Part shown: positions 49,918 to 61,486 of the stretch, in pieces | How positions within the stretch are numbered: the first letter of the stretch is position 1 | Layout of the letters: each line of letters starts with the position of its first letter | Source of the DNA: Camillea tinctor | Lineage: Eukaryota; Ascomycota; Sordariomycetes; Xylariales; Xylariaceae | Assembly (NCBI GenBank): GCA_022578605.1 | Contig: MU394080.1 | Coordinates: 1-64,000, forward strand | Direction: 5' to 3' | DNA length: 64,000 nucleotides | Notes under the pieces: generated by a model | Told to the model about the DNA's origin: nothing | Database searches by the model: none | The model's input: only the letters and a program-made list of their open reading frames with translations | Position numbers and translations under genes: made by a program

Positions 49918-50352
49918 TCAGAGACTTGCTCCGGACGGATAAGGCTTGAGTATCTGTGGTAAATCGAGTATCCGAAACAGAGCTTTCTTTAAATTAAGCA
50001 AGTTCGTTGGTAAGGCGGCCAGGACCTTCGCGAAATCCGGAGGCAGGGTGACCGGGTATTTGTAAGGTAGATTGTTGGGGTTGAGCTCTGGGAATGACTT
50101 GTACAATGCAAAATACGAACGAGATATGCATAGGACAGCTTGCAACATATCTATCAGTTCAACTAGAGCACTGGGATCTGTTCCAACCCCTGAATGTATC
50201 ATGTTAAGTAATTCGACCGATCGACGTGAAATACAAGCAATTTGGTCGTAACGAAAAGGAAACCCCCCAAATTCTTTCAGAAGCAAGTCCATGGTCTCTC
50301 GACTGTGGCCGTCTACTTTGTAATTCTTGTACGTTTGAAATATAGGTATCAT
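49918..50352 (-). CDS. Hypothetical 144-aa ORF directly upstream of the HET pseudogene
   Basis: ATG 50352 (MIPIFQTYKNYKVDGHSRET) to TGA 49920-49918. The sequence is helical and leucine-rich (SALVELIDMLQAVLCISRSY, LPTNLLNLKKALFRILDL), with no family I recognise. Its stop lies 12 bases before the HET gene's first ATG, and both are in the same frame. It could be a separate gene, or the N-terminal part of the same gene with a CGA-to-TGA type stop between them. No intron joining the two was found. Confidence 0.45.
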   Translation of the reverse strand: MIPIFQTYKNYKVDGHSRETMDLLLKEFGGFPFRYDQIACISRRSVELLNMIHSGVGTDPSALVELIDMLQAVLCISRSYFALYKSFPELNPNNLPYKYPVTLPPDFAKVLAALPTNLLNLKKALFRILDLPQILKPYPSGASL

Positions 50353-51280
50353 GCATAGTTGATGATAAGGAGCCCCGGTCCTAATTCATATTGAGAATAT
50401 CCCACAGTCTAGGTAGGCAGGCTACTAGGTTAGTACCTAACTACATCATGCAGCATGAAGGTGCAGTTCAGTATTGCTACCAACACCATGTAGCTAACCT
50501 GTAACCTATACACTTCGTAAAGCCCCTTGTCAAATCAAGAACGCCCTCTAGATATAGGAGAGCCCCAAAGGTCGTATTGTCCTAACCAAAGATGGAATAA
50601 ACTGACAGTAGGCGGAGAACCTAGGTTAAAGGGGTCCTATATGCCCGTGGCCAAGCCACAGCACCGAAAACCTCAACCAACTAATACTACCCTATGTACT
50701 TACTGCACCGTTAAGCATCCCGAGGAAAAGGGGGTGAATTGCCTCATCTGCAGAATTTTAACTCGTATCGCAAGCAGATTCGCAGACTAATTAGAGCTGG
50801 TGACCATTTGCCAAAATGTCTGCGGTAGGAGACTATGCGAGTATAATGAAAATTAACTTAAATGTCATAGGTACTGGTGCATATGCCGGATGTGGGATGA
50901 ACAGAGATGTATCCAAGAACGAGGCGGAGCTTGCTGGTTGATGCAAATAAGATGGATTTACTAGTTCTTCTACTTATTCATGATGTAGTATCACAGCACG
51001 GTGCCTGGGCCAGGCCCGTATAAGGTCTATCGAAAACTTAATCTTTGAAATCCTCAAAGCTCATCTAAGATACCATGAACTCTGGAGAGTAGATTGTATG
51101 GCAAAGCGCAAGAGCCTTTCTCAAGGCATATCGATATTCCTGGAACTCGAAGCATTGGTAAATATGCATTAGATATAGATAATGACAATACTTAAGGCTT
51201 GACTGCATGATACATTTTGTTATCCATCTGCTCGACAGGCTTCGCATCGCTTAACCTCCTTAGTCGAACTCTCATGATCT
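50353..51280. other. Intergenic, 0.9 kb
   Basis: A plus-strand frame from 50641 (MPVAKPQHRKPQPTN) to 50790 contains a C-X2-C..C-X2-C arrangement (CTYC, CLIC), but it is only 49 residues, has no signal and no partner exon, and I do not call it a gene. Nothing else was seen. Confidence 0.45.
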
Positions 51281-51818
51281 TTATACGCCGCGCCTTCGAG
51301 CAGCCGGTTTCTGACCAAAGGTGAAGACAAGAGGATAGTTTCCACCTTGCTTTATCATTTCCTCCCTTGCTCGCTCAGGTAGCTTCTCCAAGTCCACCTG
51401 GGGAACATCAACCTTCATCTCTAAAATTATGGGAAAAGGGGGATAAAGTCAGCAGCCGACACCAGACACACAAAAATTGCCGTAGATAATATACCATATT
51501 CGACTCACTCTTCCATGCGCCAACGACCGCCGCGAAGACTCCAACCAGCACATTGGCGGCGCGGGCACCCCATTCGGCGTCATCAGCGACCGCACCAAAT
51601 TTGAGATTGACATGCTCATCTTTGACGTTCATAAAACCCTCTTCCCGCAGCCAACCAGCCATCTTAGCAAAATCGGTGTCTATGCCGTTTACAGATGCAA
51701 CCGCACCGACAGCGGCCCACGTATCGCGCACGGCGGGGCCGTACCCGTGCTCGGTTCGGGACCTACATCTCTGCGACAAAAGGACGAGGGGAAGGTAAAG
51801 TTTAGTATCAGGTATCAT
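51281..51818 (-). pseudogene. 5'-truncated SAM methyltransferase remnant
   Basis: Two joined pieces: 51818-51509 and 51420-51281, with a GTGAGT..TAG intron. The end of the product (VDLEKLPERAREEMIKQGGN, then YPLVFTFGQKPA) and the middle (DFAKMAGWLREEGFMNVKDE, HVNLKFG) match the C-terminal third of fungal LaeA-like/UMTA-type methyltransferases, where W..EAGF.dV and a final VYFTYGRKP-like tail are usual. The Rossmann half with the SAM motif (D-x-G-x-G) is absent, and I see no exons for it upstream to 53020. The apparent Met at 51818 (MIPDTKLYLP) is not a family start; a TTTTGTCGCAG splice acceptor follows it at about 51770. A decayed fragment is likeliest. A missed far-upstream exon is possible. 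Confidence 0.6.
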
Positions 51819-53020
51819 TATCGTATAGGGGAGGAGTGGGGAAAGGAGGAGGGGGGCAAGTGCTTTATGAAGAGATAGCTGGACTAGATTAAACAGAATC
51901 TATAAGACGTTTACGACCAACCGACGACATGGTTGGAGAGTAGACCGACTATACAGACTGCAAGCATCCAATCATTTCCCGCTTGTCCTTTCGCAATACT
52001 GGTCCGTGTGCCCTTCTAATACGGATACACGATAGAATATCTTATCTCTCCCCTTTTAATCTAGGTTATATATGTATGTTACGATGTTTGTCGACTATAA
52101 TTGACCCCTATCAACCCACGGAGCTAGGCCGCGAAGGAATACATATTGTCTGCCCATGCCACGAAATAATTCACCACCTTACGTGGACTTCTGATTACCG
52201 ATTTGAGCTTTGGCATATACGTGCAGTCGCTTATATTAGGTAAATATCTTTGCTTCAGCTGCACGGTCTTTATTAGACTCGAGACGGTGCCCCGCTAAAT
52301 TATACTGACGATATTGTTATGCCTATATAACATCATCGTGTAAGTTCCGCAGGAATGCCTGCAAGTGCCATATTACATTTATAAGGCTATGCAAATGCAT
52401 AGTGGCAAGGGCGGCACCCAAATTGACTCACATTTGGCGGTGAGCTTAACCTACACAGTTTACTTCAAATCTGATTTCGCCATCATAAACCAACATCGTT
52501 TTGCTGTTTCCTGTGTAAATGGAGCGAGCCGATGAAGCATCCACCATCGAGATCGTAAGTGTGTAAGCGCTTGTCAGCTAAGCTGCAGATGCAGATGTTA
52601 ATAAACAGGGGTTGAGGAAGTTGGGGGCCGAAACGCTAAGCTGCATCTGTTGATTTACATCCGATCAGCCTATAAGTAGCTAGGTTAGATTCGGAAACTA
52701 GACTTATTGCCTTCTCAGAGATCTTCGTTGCTTCTACCCATATGTCTTAACTTGACTGTAAGGGCAGTTGGAAAAGAAAAGGGTAAGCTACCAGACCAGA
52801 TGCCATTGCAACGCGACTTTCAAAGATTCGAATTCAAATCACCAGTCCTTTTCTCTCAAAATCCATAAATATCCCGACTCAGCTCATAAGTCCGACTAAA
52901 CTTATAAGTTTACCCTCGCGAGTGATGGTGCGACTATAGCTTCGTGTAGAATCATATCTGCTAGCTCTTGATTGTAATCCACGGGCGTGTGTGTGGCGAT
53001 ATTAGAACTGCTCATTCTTG
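51819..53020. other. Intergenic, 1.2 kb
   Basis: Upstream of the ankyrin-CorA gene. No gene was supported. There is a purine-rich patch at 51830-51855. A single exon-like word (ATG at 52519 followed by 12 codons and GTAAGT at 52555) has no continuation that I could find. Confidence 0.5.
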
Positions 53021-56000
53021 ATGGCTTCTCAAGACAGCGTAGCTAGCAGCCAACCTGACCAGCGACACCTCCGCCTCATCGCCGCCTCGGCCCAGGCAAA
53101 TGAAGCGCGCGTTAGCGACATACTGGCCGAGGAGCCACCATGGACTTCATCAACCGACCATGATGCGCTGCGACAGGCTCTGCAGAAAGTTGCTGCTCGC
53201 GGGAAGCTCTCTATCGTGCGCATGCTTCTCGAACACGGCGCCGAGGTGGATGTGAAGCGCGAGAGCGAGTCGCCCGCCTTGGTCAAAGCCGCCGAGGGAG
53301 GCCATGCCGCCATCGTATCGGAGTTGCTCGAGCGCGGAGCTGACCCAAACGCGCGCAGCCGCACGGGCCAGACGGCCCTGTTCAGCGCGTGTATGAGGGG
53401 ACACAACAAGACCATCGAAGTCTTGCTGAAAAATGGCGCCGATATCGAGGCTCTAGACATAGAAGGGCGCTCCCCTTTATTGTTCCTCGCCTCAGAGAAA
53501 CCCACCAAGGCGAAATGGAACGTCGATACCCTCAAGCTGCTGATAGAACACAAGGCCAATCTCGAGGTGAAAGACCACATCGGCCGCACGCCGCTGTTGT
53601 GGGCGGCTACGAATGGCAATCTTGAACTGGCGCGCGTGCTACTAGAGTGCAATGCTAACATATCTGCTACGAATTACCGAGGTCGTACGCCATTGCATCT
53701 TGCCGCCGAGAGCAATGACAAGACGCACCGCGCGGAGATGGTCAAGCTTCTCCTAGACCACCATGCCAACCCCAGTGCCGTCAGTGATGGGGGTTGGACA
53801 CCTCTCCATAACGCGACGCAGAGTGGTCACCTTGACATTGTCAACCTACTATTGGGTGCTAACGCAAATCTGAACGCAGAGCTATCCAATGGCATGACCC
53901 CCCTTCATTGGGCCGCTTTCAATGGCTCAGAAGACATTGTCCGGGTGCTTTTAGAGAAGCCCGGCATTAATTTGAACGTCAAAGACAGCTTCGACCGGAC
54001 GCCAATGCTCTGCGCCGCCGAGAAGCACCACGCCGAGATCGTTCAGCTGCTGTCGCCCGCGCGGGCCGCCCAGCGCCTGACGACGCTCGAGAAGAAGGCG
54101 TGCAAGGCTTTCGAAGCCACGATTGTCGACTTTGGGCAGTTTGAGAAGAAACAGCTTGTATCGAAGCACTCAGTCTACGAGCTCCTATACGGATGGGATC
54201 ACGAGAACGACAAGCCCAAAGTGCCCACCTTGACGAAGAACATCAAATACGAACCTGACTTCAGATGGATCCATCTTCCAGCGAATAATGTGATTCTTGA
54301 GCCTTAACCCCCGTCCCATCCACTGATCATACCGGCTAACACTTTCTTAATAGATCACCTGGGTTGAGGTAACTGACCATATTTTCTGATATCGTATGGT
54401 TCATGCAGAACTTATTAATAACATTTTCCGTGTTCAGACTCTCCTCGCGAAGTCCTTCATAGAAGCGGGACACCGAGACATCGAATCGTTCAAGGCATTG
54501 GAGAAGTGCTTCGAGCAAGAGCATCGTGGGCCCCTTGCTCACGCCCACTTCATGCGCACCTTCTGTCATCGCATCCCGTCACCACGAAGCGACACCTCGG
54601 ACAGGAGGGACGACAAGCCCCTCACCACCCTATCAGAGGAACAGTCGGAAGCGACCACGCGATCAGCGCAGAGCAGCGTCGGGGGCGGCGGGGAGTCCAC
54701 GCCACGGAGGCAATCCGACCTCGCGGAAGTTTTTAATGGGATTAGGAAGAAAAGCAAAGCCGAACAGTTCGCTGAGCGGCATCCGAAGAAAAGCAAGCGG
54801 GCCAAAGGCCCTCCCGGCAACCCGCCCCATAGGCAAGATAGCAGTTCCAGCAGCCTGAACGGAAAGTTCTCGGCGCCTCTCGCCTGGGAGACATCGAGGT
54901 TCGCGGCCTCGAGCGGAAAGATAGTTTTGTTTGTATGACACCCCCTTTTTTGTGCACCTAGACCTTTTTGGCGTTGATCTGCTAACTAATGTGCGTGTGT
55001 GAAGATGCCATTCTTACATTATGAGACTGATGAGCGGCGTCGAATGATGAGTCGGGTCATCAAGACCGTCCACGACGACCGGCTTTTAGTCGACAACGAG
55101 TCGAAAGACACCTTGCTCATCAATGCTTATCTAGATTCCACGCCTCCCTTGCACCCGCGGAGGACGCTTGACCAGTTCTTTTACCACGGCATTGACACTT
55201 CCACAAGAGATAAGGACCAAGTCGTCTACAGGCATTGCAAGCGCTTCAAGATGGAGAAGAAGGTATTCATGGTCGACCAATTATGGCTCTGGATCATTGG
55301 TAAAGGTAAGCATAAACTATTGTAAACACCAAATAGCTAAGGACCGCGAGCTTACAAAGAGCCTACAGATCTGATTATCACCTGCTTCCCGCAGCGATGG
55401 GACCAGCCGAAGCAGGACCCCCTCAACGTCCTCGACGGCATCATCGAGGAGACCAACGCCAAAACGCGGCCGCTGATCCAGTCGGTCTACGACCTCGCCA
55501 TGCTGATCACAAGCCGGTGCTCAGGCCTATTCGACCGGCACCGGCTCGACGACCAGAACTACCAGTTCCTCGACATGTTCGAGAACAGCATCGGCGTAGT
55601 GACCGACCGCGAGAGCCGGCTCTTCCGGCGCTTCAACCGCGCATCCGAGCAGTCCGCCAAGTGGCTGCACCTGCACCGGCGGCGGCGGCGGCGGCGGCAG
55701 CAGCTCGGCCGGCCAGCGCGGCTATCCGACTCATCGGACTCATCGGACGGGGACGAGGACGACGGGTCGTTCCAGGACGCGGACCGGTTCCCCGACGCGC
55801 TGCTGGACATCGGCGTCGAGACCACGCTGCTGACCGAGATCAAGGACATCCGCGACGAGCTGACCATCATCGCGGTGATCCTCGACTCGCAGTTCGCGAC
55901 CGTGGTCGACCTCGAGGCGTCCATCGCGGACGAGCTGCAGGGCGGGGGCAGTGAAGCGGCCGCCGCGGGGTCGCGGCGCAGCACGGACGGGGCGGTGGCC

Positions 56001-56855
56001 GAGATACGCCGGCGGGCGCGGGAGCAGCGGCGCGGGCTCGAGACGCGGCAGAACGACATCCGGCGGATGGACAACCAGGCGCAGGGGCTGTACGAGAGCC
56101 TGACGGACCTGCTGGACCTGAAGCAGAAGCACTCGAACGCGCTGGAGGCGCGGTTCGCGGGGGACCAGGCGCTGATCGCGGCGAAGCAGGGGCAGACGGT
56201 GATGGTGTTCACGATCGTGACGATCGTGTTCCTGCCCATGTCGTTCATCGCGGCGTTCTTCGCGATCAACCTGGAGGACTGGGCGGCCACGCCGCTGACC
56301 ATCGCCTACGTGAGCAAGTACATGTTCGGCATCGGGCTGGGCATCAGCATCCCGCTCATCGCCATGGCCTTCAAGGTGACGGACATCGCGGACGCGGTGG
56401 TGGGGGTGCTGGGCAGGCCGCGGCGCTGGCTCAGGGGCAGAGCGAAGAGCCGCAAGGCTAGGTATATATACAGTACGGATGACTGCGAGGACGACGACGA
56501 CAGCGAGGACTACGACGCCGCGGCGCCGGGGGAGAAGACCCCGGTCCCGCCGGGCAAGATATCGCTCTCGTCGCGGCGGGAGGACCTCGCGTTCGGGGGG
56601 CTCCTGCGGGAGCACCACGGGCACGGGAGGCAGTGGGACGCGATGTCGGCGCGGGTGCGCGCGCTGCCGAGCCGCGAACGCGACGATGCGCATATTCTAC
56701 CGCTCACATCGCTGCGGAACGCGAGTCTTGGGAGCGGGGGCGGTGGTGGAGGGGTGTCCTGGGCTCGGCCGAGTTTCGAGCGGAGGGGCGGGATGGGGAT
56801 GAGGCTGAGTGGGGATTTAGAGAGAGGCGAGGGGAGTAGGGGAGTGCGGTATTGA
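53021..56855 (+). CDS. Ankyrin-repeat protein with C-terminal CorA-like Mg2+ transporter domain
   Basis: Five exons: 53021-54289, 54354-54368, 54438-54932, 55005-55305 and 55369-56855, giving 1188 aa. All joins keep frame. Residues 20-370 hold about nine ankyrin repeats (GRTPLLWAATNGNLELARVL, GGWTPLHNATQSGHLDIVNL). A linker RWIHLPANN-ITWVE-TLLAKSF follows, partly made by a 15-base second exon. The end is CorA-like: a long helix region, then two membrane helices (MVFTIVTIVFLPMSFIAAFF and MFGIGLGISIPLIAMAF). The canonical Gly-Met-Asn after helix 1 reads Ala-Ile-Asn. Fungi have many such ankyrin-CorA proteins, and their transport activity is unproven. Exon 5 is far richer in G/C at third positions than exons 1-4 and encodes Arg- and Asp-rich tracts. 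The ATG at 53021 follows a TTG, so the longer frame is not used. The donor of intron 1 (GTGATT) is weak. Confidence 0.82.
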
Positions 56856-57790
56856 GAGGGGGGGAGGGGGTAGATGATAAAAAAAAAAAAAGGGGGGGAG
56901 GGGGGGAAGAAAAAGAGGAGGATGGTATATGTAAGGATTCAAAAAAATGGAAAGAATAAAGTGGTGGGATAGGGTAGGATGAAATATGATAGGTAGACGA
57001 GATATACAAGATCCCCTTTATGTCTTATGATGGTGTGCTCTATTCTTTCTATAAATAAGAATCAACAAGCTCCTGGGTGCTTACATCTGCTCTCGTTTCG
57101 GGACTAACGCGCTCTTTATAATATTAGCAGTAGTTTATGCTAAGAGATCTGATGAATGAACCTTTTTGAAGTCTTTTAAGTTAGTTCATAGGAGTTTTAC
57201 GGTATGCTTTTAGGGGTCTACCTTTAGAAAGGAGTCTTTGACTACATAGGCTAAGCAGGTAAGTCGAAGTGTATACAAATCGATCCCTATCCTTCCCCCT
57301 TCCATGTTGGGGGAACTAGCAGGCGAGAATAGTGATCACGGCACCCAATGATCCATTCTAGGACCTGTTATATTCGACGATAGATTTAAATTGATATCGA
57401 GGCAATTCGGTAGTTTCAACGGTGTTCCCACTTCCAATGCATAAGGTGCCAAGATATATAACTTTGCATACCATGCACATCATTAGGATCAGGGATCGAT
57501 GTGGAGAAGAATATTCCACTGGGGACATCAGTCATTTAGGTCTTTTAACCATTACCATTTCGTCCCTTTTTCTTTTCTCCTACTAGCATCATAGATGGAA
57601 CATAGTTTAGTTGTTAAATTCTTGCTTGGCATAGCCATGGTATTCTTGCGGGGGGGGGGGGGGGGGGGGGGGACAGAAAAAGGAGGCCTGTAAATTCCCG
57701 ACCCAAACAGAGGGGGGGAAATAGGGTTTTTTAATTTTAAAAAAATAAAAATTGTGGTAAAAACCCGTTTTAAAAAAAANNNNNNNNNNG

Positions 57791-57870
<80 letters not shown>

Positions 57871-60670
57871 AGAATCAGGAGGCCTGTCTCTTCGCGAGCC
57901 TCACAGAGCTGCGGAAATAGGGTTGATGAAGTTCTCATACCTTATCTAGTGAGGATAAAGCGCTTTGAATCCTAATGTCTATTAAACTGCCATCAATTGC
58001 CATGATATTAAAAGCAAAGCAGACGGCCATCACGAGAATACCACGAGTTCATACACCGAGATGCCATGTGAAGCTTAAAATAGGAAAGCCACAGGTTCGA
58101 GAGGCTGATCGAGTTTAGTTTGATATAGTATTCGTATTTATATAATAAGTAAAATAACCGGCGGCGCTAGATATTCAGCTCTCACTTGAGACAGAGACTA
58201 CTTACTAGCCAAATCAAAGTCTAAGCCAGCAGAAGGCTGAGTATAAGTACTACTTTACCTAGATAGGTAGTTATGCAGTATTTTGTAAACCTCCATAAGG
58301 GACAGAAATCGGCTTTCCGGTGTACTAGGACGAGGTCTAGGTTAGCCCTTTTTCTGAGCCTCACTGGGCCATGCCAACACTGACATGGCTAATGTGCGCT
58401 TTTCCTCTCACGCCCACATGTGAGACTCACAGCAGACACCTACCTACTACGTAGTGATCGACACGTCAGCGTGGTAGCCACGCCATCGGTAAGTGCCAGA
58501 GAATTGCGCCTCATTGGTATAACCTATGTGCCTTGGGTTAGATCATATGATTCTACGGCCGAGAGTAAACTAATAGTGTAGGTAAGCTATGCAGTAAACC
58601 ACCTAGTAGCCAATGCGATCATGTTGGGTTGCGGAGACTTTAACGTGTTAGATCATTGCTGCGGCTCCTTTGGCTTCTTCAAAAGAAACATACCTACTGA
58701 AATAGAGATAGAAAACTATTGTCTTAAAATACTAACAGAAGAAGACACGAGAAGTTATTAAATCCAAAACGAACCGAAGGCGGGCTGTGCTTAGTCACGG
58801 GAAGGGAAGTCGGTAAATTAATACCTGTTCGAACACGGATGAAAAAGGTCCCTATGTATGTTATATATGTAGTATGTATGCATGCGTGACGGGACTGATC
58901 ACCGGGGGGTGATGGGGAGAATGGGGGGATTTTCAAATCTTAGATCCCGAGCATTGGCGGGATAGACGGTTCCCCGATGTTGCCGGGATGTCTTAGCAAA
59001 AGGAAACATTGATACACTACTTACACCAATAAGAAGCAGGGGGTGAGGTTTTACGAGGCCTTGGCATCACGTTTTTTATGTTTTTATGTTTTTATGAGAT
59101 TGTTATGTGCTTTTTCGGATTGAACGATGAAAGATATGTCTCCTTGTAGCCGAGAGTCGATAGATAGAAACGGTATGACGTAAAAAAAGCATTGCGATTG
59201 TCGATTCCGTACCATAAGAGGACGAAAGGAGGGAGAGAGAGAGTCGGGACGGAGGGGAAGGGACTTTGATAGATAAATTCAAATAGTGTAGTTGGAGGGT
59301 AAAGGTTTTAATGTGTATTGATGTAATACTGAATGGATATGGGTCATTAGGTCTATAGGTAATGGAGAGTGCCTATCCATTGTATTGTGTGGATCTGTAT
59401 GTAAAACTAGATTAAGTTGTGTCAATACGTTAGGTAGGTATTATTATGTAGTAGTATTGAAAGAAACAACCTGGGAATTTTCTTATTAGTAAGAAAAGCT
59501 TACTCACAGGCTTTTCCATTTAAGCAGCTCGGGAGTTTGCGAAGGTACCTAGGTAGGTACTAAGCATCCACTTTACTAGGCTACTGCATAAGAAAAAAAT
59601 AATACAGGGAAGGTAGTGGGAAAAGGTAGTGCAATAAAGCTAACTTACGGAGTACATAGTACTCAGCTATTATACTTTCAGGCTAATTCCGCGGCGAGTC
59701 AAGGAAACTAAGCTACTTGGGGGAAAGAAAGCTCTGTGATTGTCGTCATAAGCCCACAATTACTGTTGGCTCGTGCCCACCCTGATGACATCTCCTGCTC
59801 TCAAACTAAATAAACACCGGCTCGTGGTTTTCGGAATGTTTCGATCCAAGTGGATTATTTCTTGTCTCCCGACCAGACTTACTGCTCTTCAGTGACAGTC
59901 CGTACAACCCATAAGGACATTCTTATTAATTGCCCCTGTAAGCCACATTCTTAATTCTTTTTTCCTTTTTCCTTTTTCCTTTTTCAATTTCTTTTATTTT
60001 TTTTTTTTAAGTATGAGAGATATTTTTATATTTCTGAATATCTTCTCTAATATCCTTACCTACTCCATACCTAGGTAACCTATCTACATAATATTAATTA
60101 CCCTTCACGAAGAAATACTTGATCCCTTGAAAGATCAATAAATAAGTCTATTTATCTTAGGTACAATACTAGCTTACCTCTTCATCATCCCTGCATTGCC
60201 TCATCTTACATCACCTATACATAGGTTTTACCAGTTCCTTTGACAACCCAACCCAGCAACGCCTACGGAGCATCAAACAATAGTCCCGGATCCGTTCCTG
60301 AGACATTGTCTTTTCTTTCCCTTTTTTCTCCCCTCGCCTCTTAAGCATAACGGGTCCTTGGATTTTTAGAACAGGTAAGGCTTTGAAACAATAAAAAGCA
60401 AAGAAAAGAAAAGAAAAGAAAAAAAAGCTGTGTCGAGCTTGAAACAATCGATTATACGCCGCTCCAGTCCTTGTCTCTCCCCATCATTTTTAGGGGTAGT
60501 TTGTCTGCACTCAATCTTGCACCAAACGGTCAAACAAAAACACCCTGATATCAACCTTTGTGCTTCCCTCCTGTCCAACCTAGAATCATACAACATACGC
60601 AAAGCTAATCTTGGTTCTATCTTTGCAGCTACCATAGACCGGGGATAAATCACTGCTCCCTCAATTCAAT
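56856..60670. other. Gene-poor region, 3.8 kb, including the assembly gap
   Basis: A-run then G-runs just after the CorA gene (56879-56908), the N gap with homopolymers (separate entry), a TTTTTATGT tandem at about 59072-59096, a TTTTTCC tandem at about 59958-59985, and an AAAAG tandem at about 60402-60425. TACCTAGGTA palindromes lie at 59546-59555 and 60068-60077. No gene was supported. The last 500 bases are the leader of the SUR7-like gene. Confidence 0.5.
57650..57870. other. Assembly gap: 23 G, degraded sequence, 10 N, 80 C
   Basis: A run of G (57650-57672) is followed by about 100 low-complexity bases, ten N (57780-57789), one G, then 80 C (57791-57870). The bases after the G-run (57673 on) and after the C-run (57871 on) align with each other about 196 bases apart: both carry GGAGGCCTGT, then matching TTC.CGA, ACAGAG and GGAAATAGGGTT. 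The left copy is an error-rich version of the right copy. The open frames here (poly-Pro, poly-Gly) are artefacts. Confidence 0.85.
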
Positions 60671-61486
60671 ATGGCGCGAAGTAAGCACTTCCCCCCTGAG
60701 CTGAGTATCGATTCCCCCTTATTAGACCAAACATACTAACCGTCGCATATAGACGCACTCCTCGCGCCGCTCTCCTTCATATTCATCGGCGGCTCCATCG
60801 TGCTGCTTTTCTTCGTCATCCTCTCTGGAGTCCAGGATACGAGCCCGTTGAACAAGACGTACTTCCTCTCGGCCTCGACGGACGGCATCACCGGCGCGCG
60901 CGACGTCACCCAGTGGGCTTACTTCTACATCTGCGGCCCGGACAACGCCGACTGCAGCGGCGCCTGGCCCGCGCCGCCCCTCGGCTGGGCCTGGTCGGCC
61001 AACCCCGAGAACGCGCCGTCGCAGCTCGTCGGCAGCTACGGGGGCAGCACCACGAGCTACAAGTTCTTCTACCTGTGGCGGTTCGGGTGGGTCTTCTACC
61101 TGATTGCGCTGGTGTTCTCGGTCGTCGCCTTCTTCGCGAGCCTGATCGCGTGCTGCGGGCGGCTCGGCGCCGCCGTCGCCGGCTTTGCGGCCTTCGTCGC
61201 CCTGGCCGTCCACTCGGTCGCCGTCGCGCTCATGACCGCCTCCTTCGTCGAGATGCGCAATGCGTTCCGCTCCGCCGGCCGCGACGCGAGCCTCGGCGCG
61301 TGGGGGTTCGGGTTCTCCTGGGGCAGCTGGGCGGCGCTGCTTATCGCCACGGTGCTGCTCTGCATGGGCATTCGCGATGGTGGCAGCGGTAGCGGTCGTG
61401 GGCTGAAGCTAGGCCGCAAGCGTAGTGTGCGCAGCCGGCGGAGCTACGACCTGGGCAGCCGGAGGGTCAAAGAGGACTACGCCTAA
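60671..61486 (+). CDS. SUR7/PalI-family four-helix membrane protein
   Basis: Two exons, a 10-base first exon 60671-60680 and 60753-61486; 247 aa. It starts MARNALLAPLSFIFIGGSIV, giving membrane helix 1. An external loop with Cys residues follows (YFYICGPDNADCSGAWPAPP), then three helices (VFYLIALVFSVVAFFASLIA, AAVAGFAAFVALAVHSVAVA, GSWAALLIATVLLCMGI). The cytosolic tail is basic (GRKRSVRSRRSY). This layout fits the SUR7/PalI group, whose members mark eisosomes or act in pH sensing at the plasma membrane. Third codon positions are almost all G or C, unlike the flanks. The split Asn codon between exons fixes the start. Confidence 0.8.

Noticed and set aside
52519..52560. Exon-like ATG plus GTAAGT at the intergenic 52.5 kb
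   Set aside because: No downstream acceptor leads to an open frame with any recognisable sequence.
53029..53661. Antisense ORF opposite the ankyrin repeats
   Set aside because: Periodic composition simply reflects the ankyrin repeats on the other strand.
55559..56693. Antisense ORFs of 247 and 317 codons opposite the CorA exon
   Set aside because: They mirror the GC-rich third positions of the real exon, have extreme Arg content and no motifs.
57552..57975. Poly-Gly and poly-Pro frames across the N gap
   Set aside because: Made entirely by the 80-C and 23-G homopolymers and ambiguous bases.
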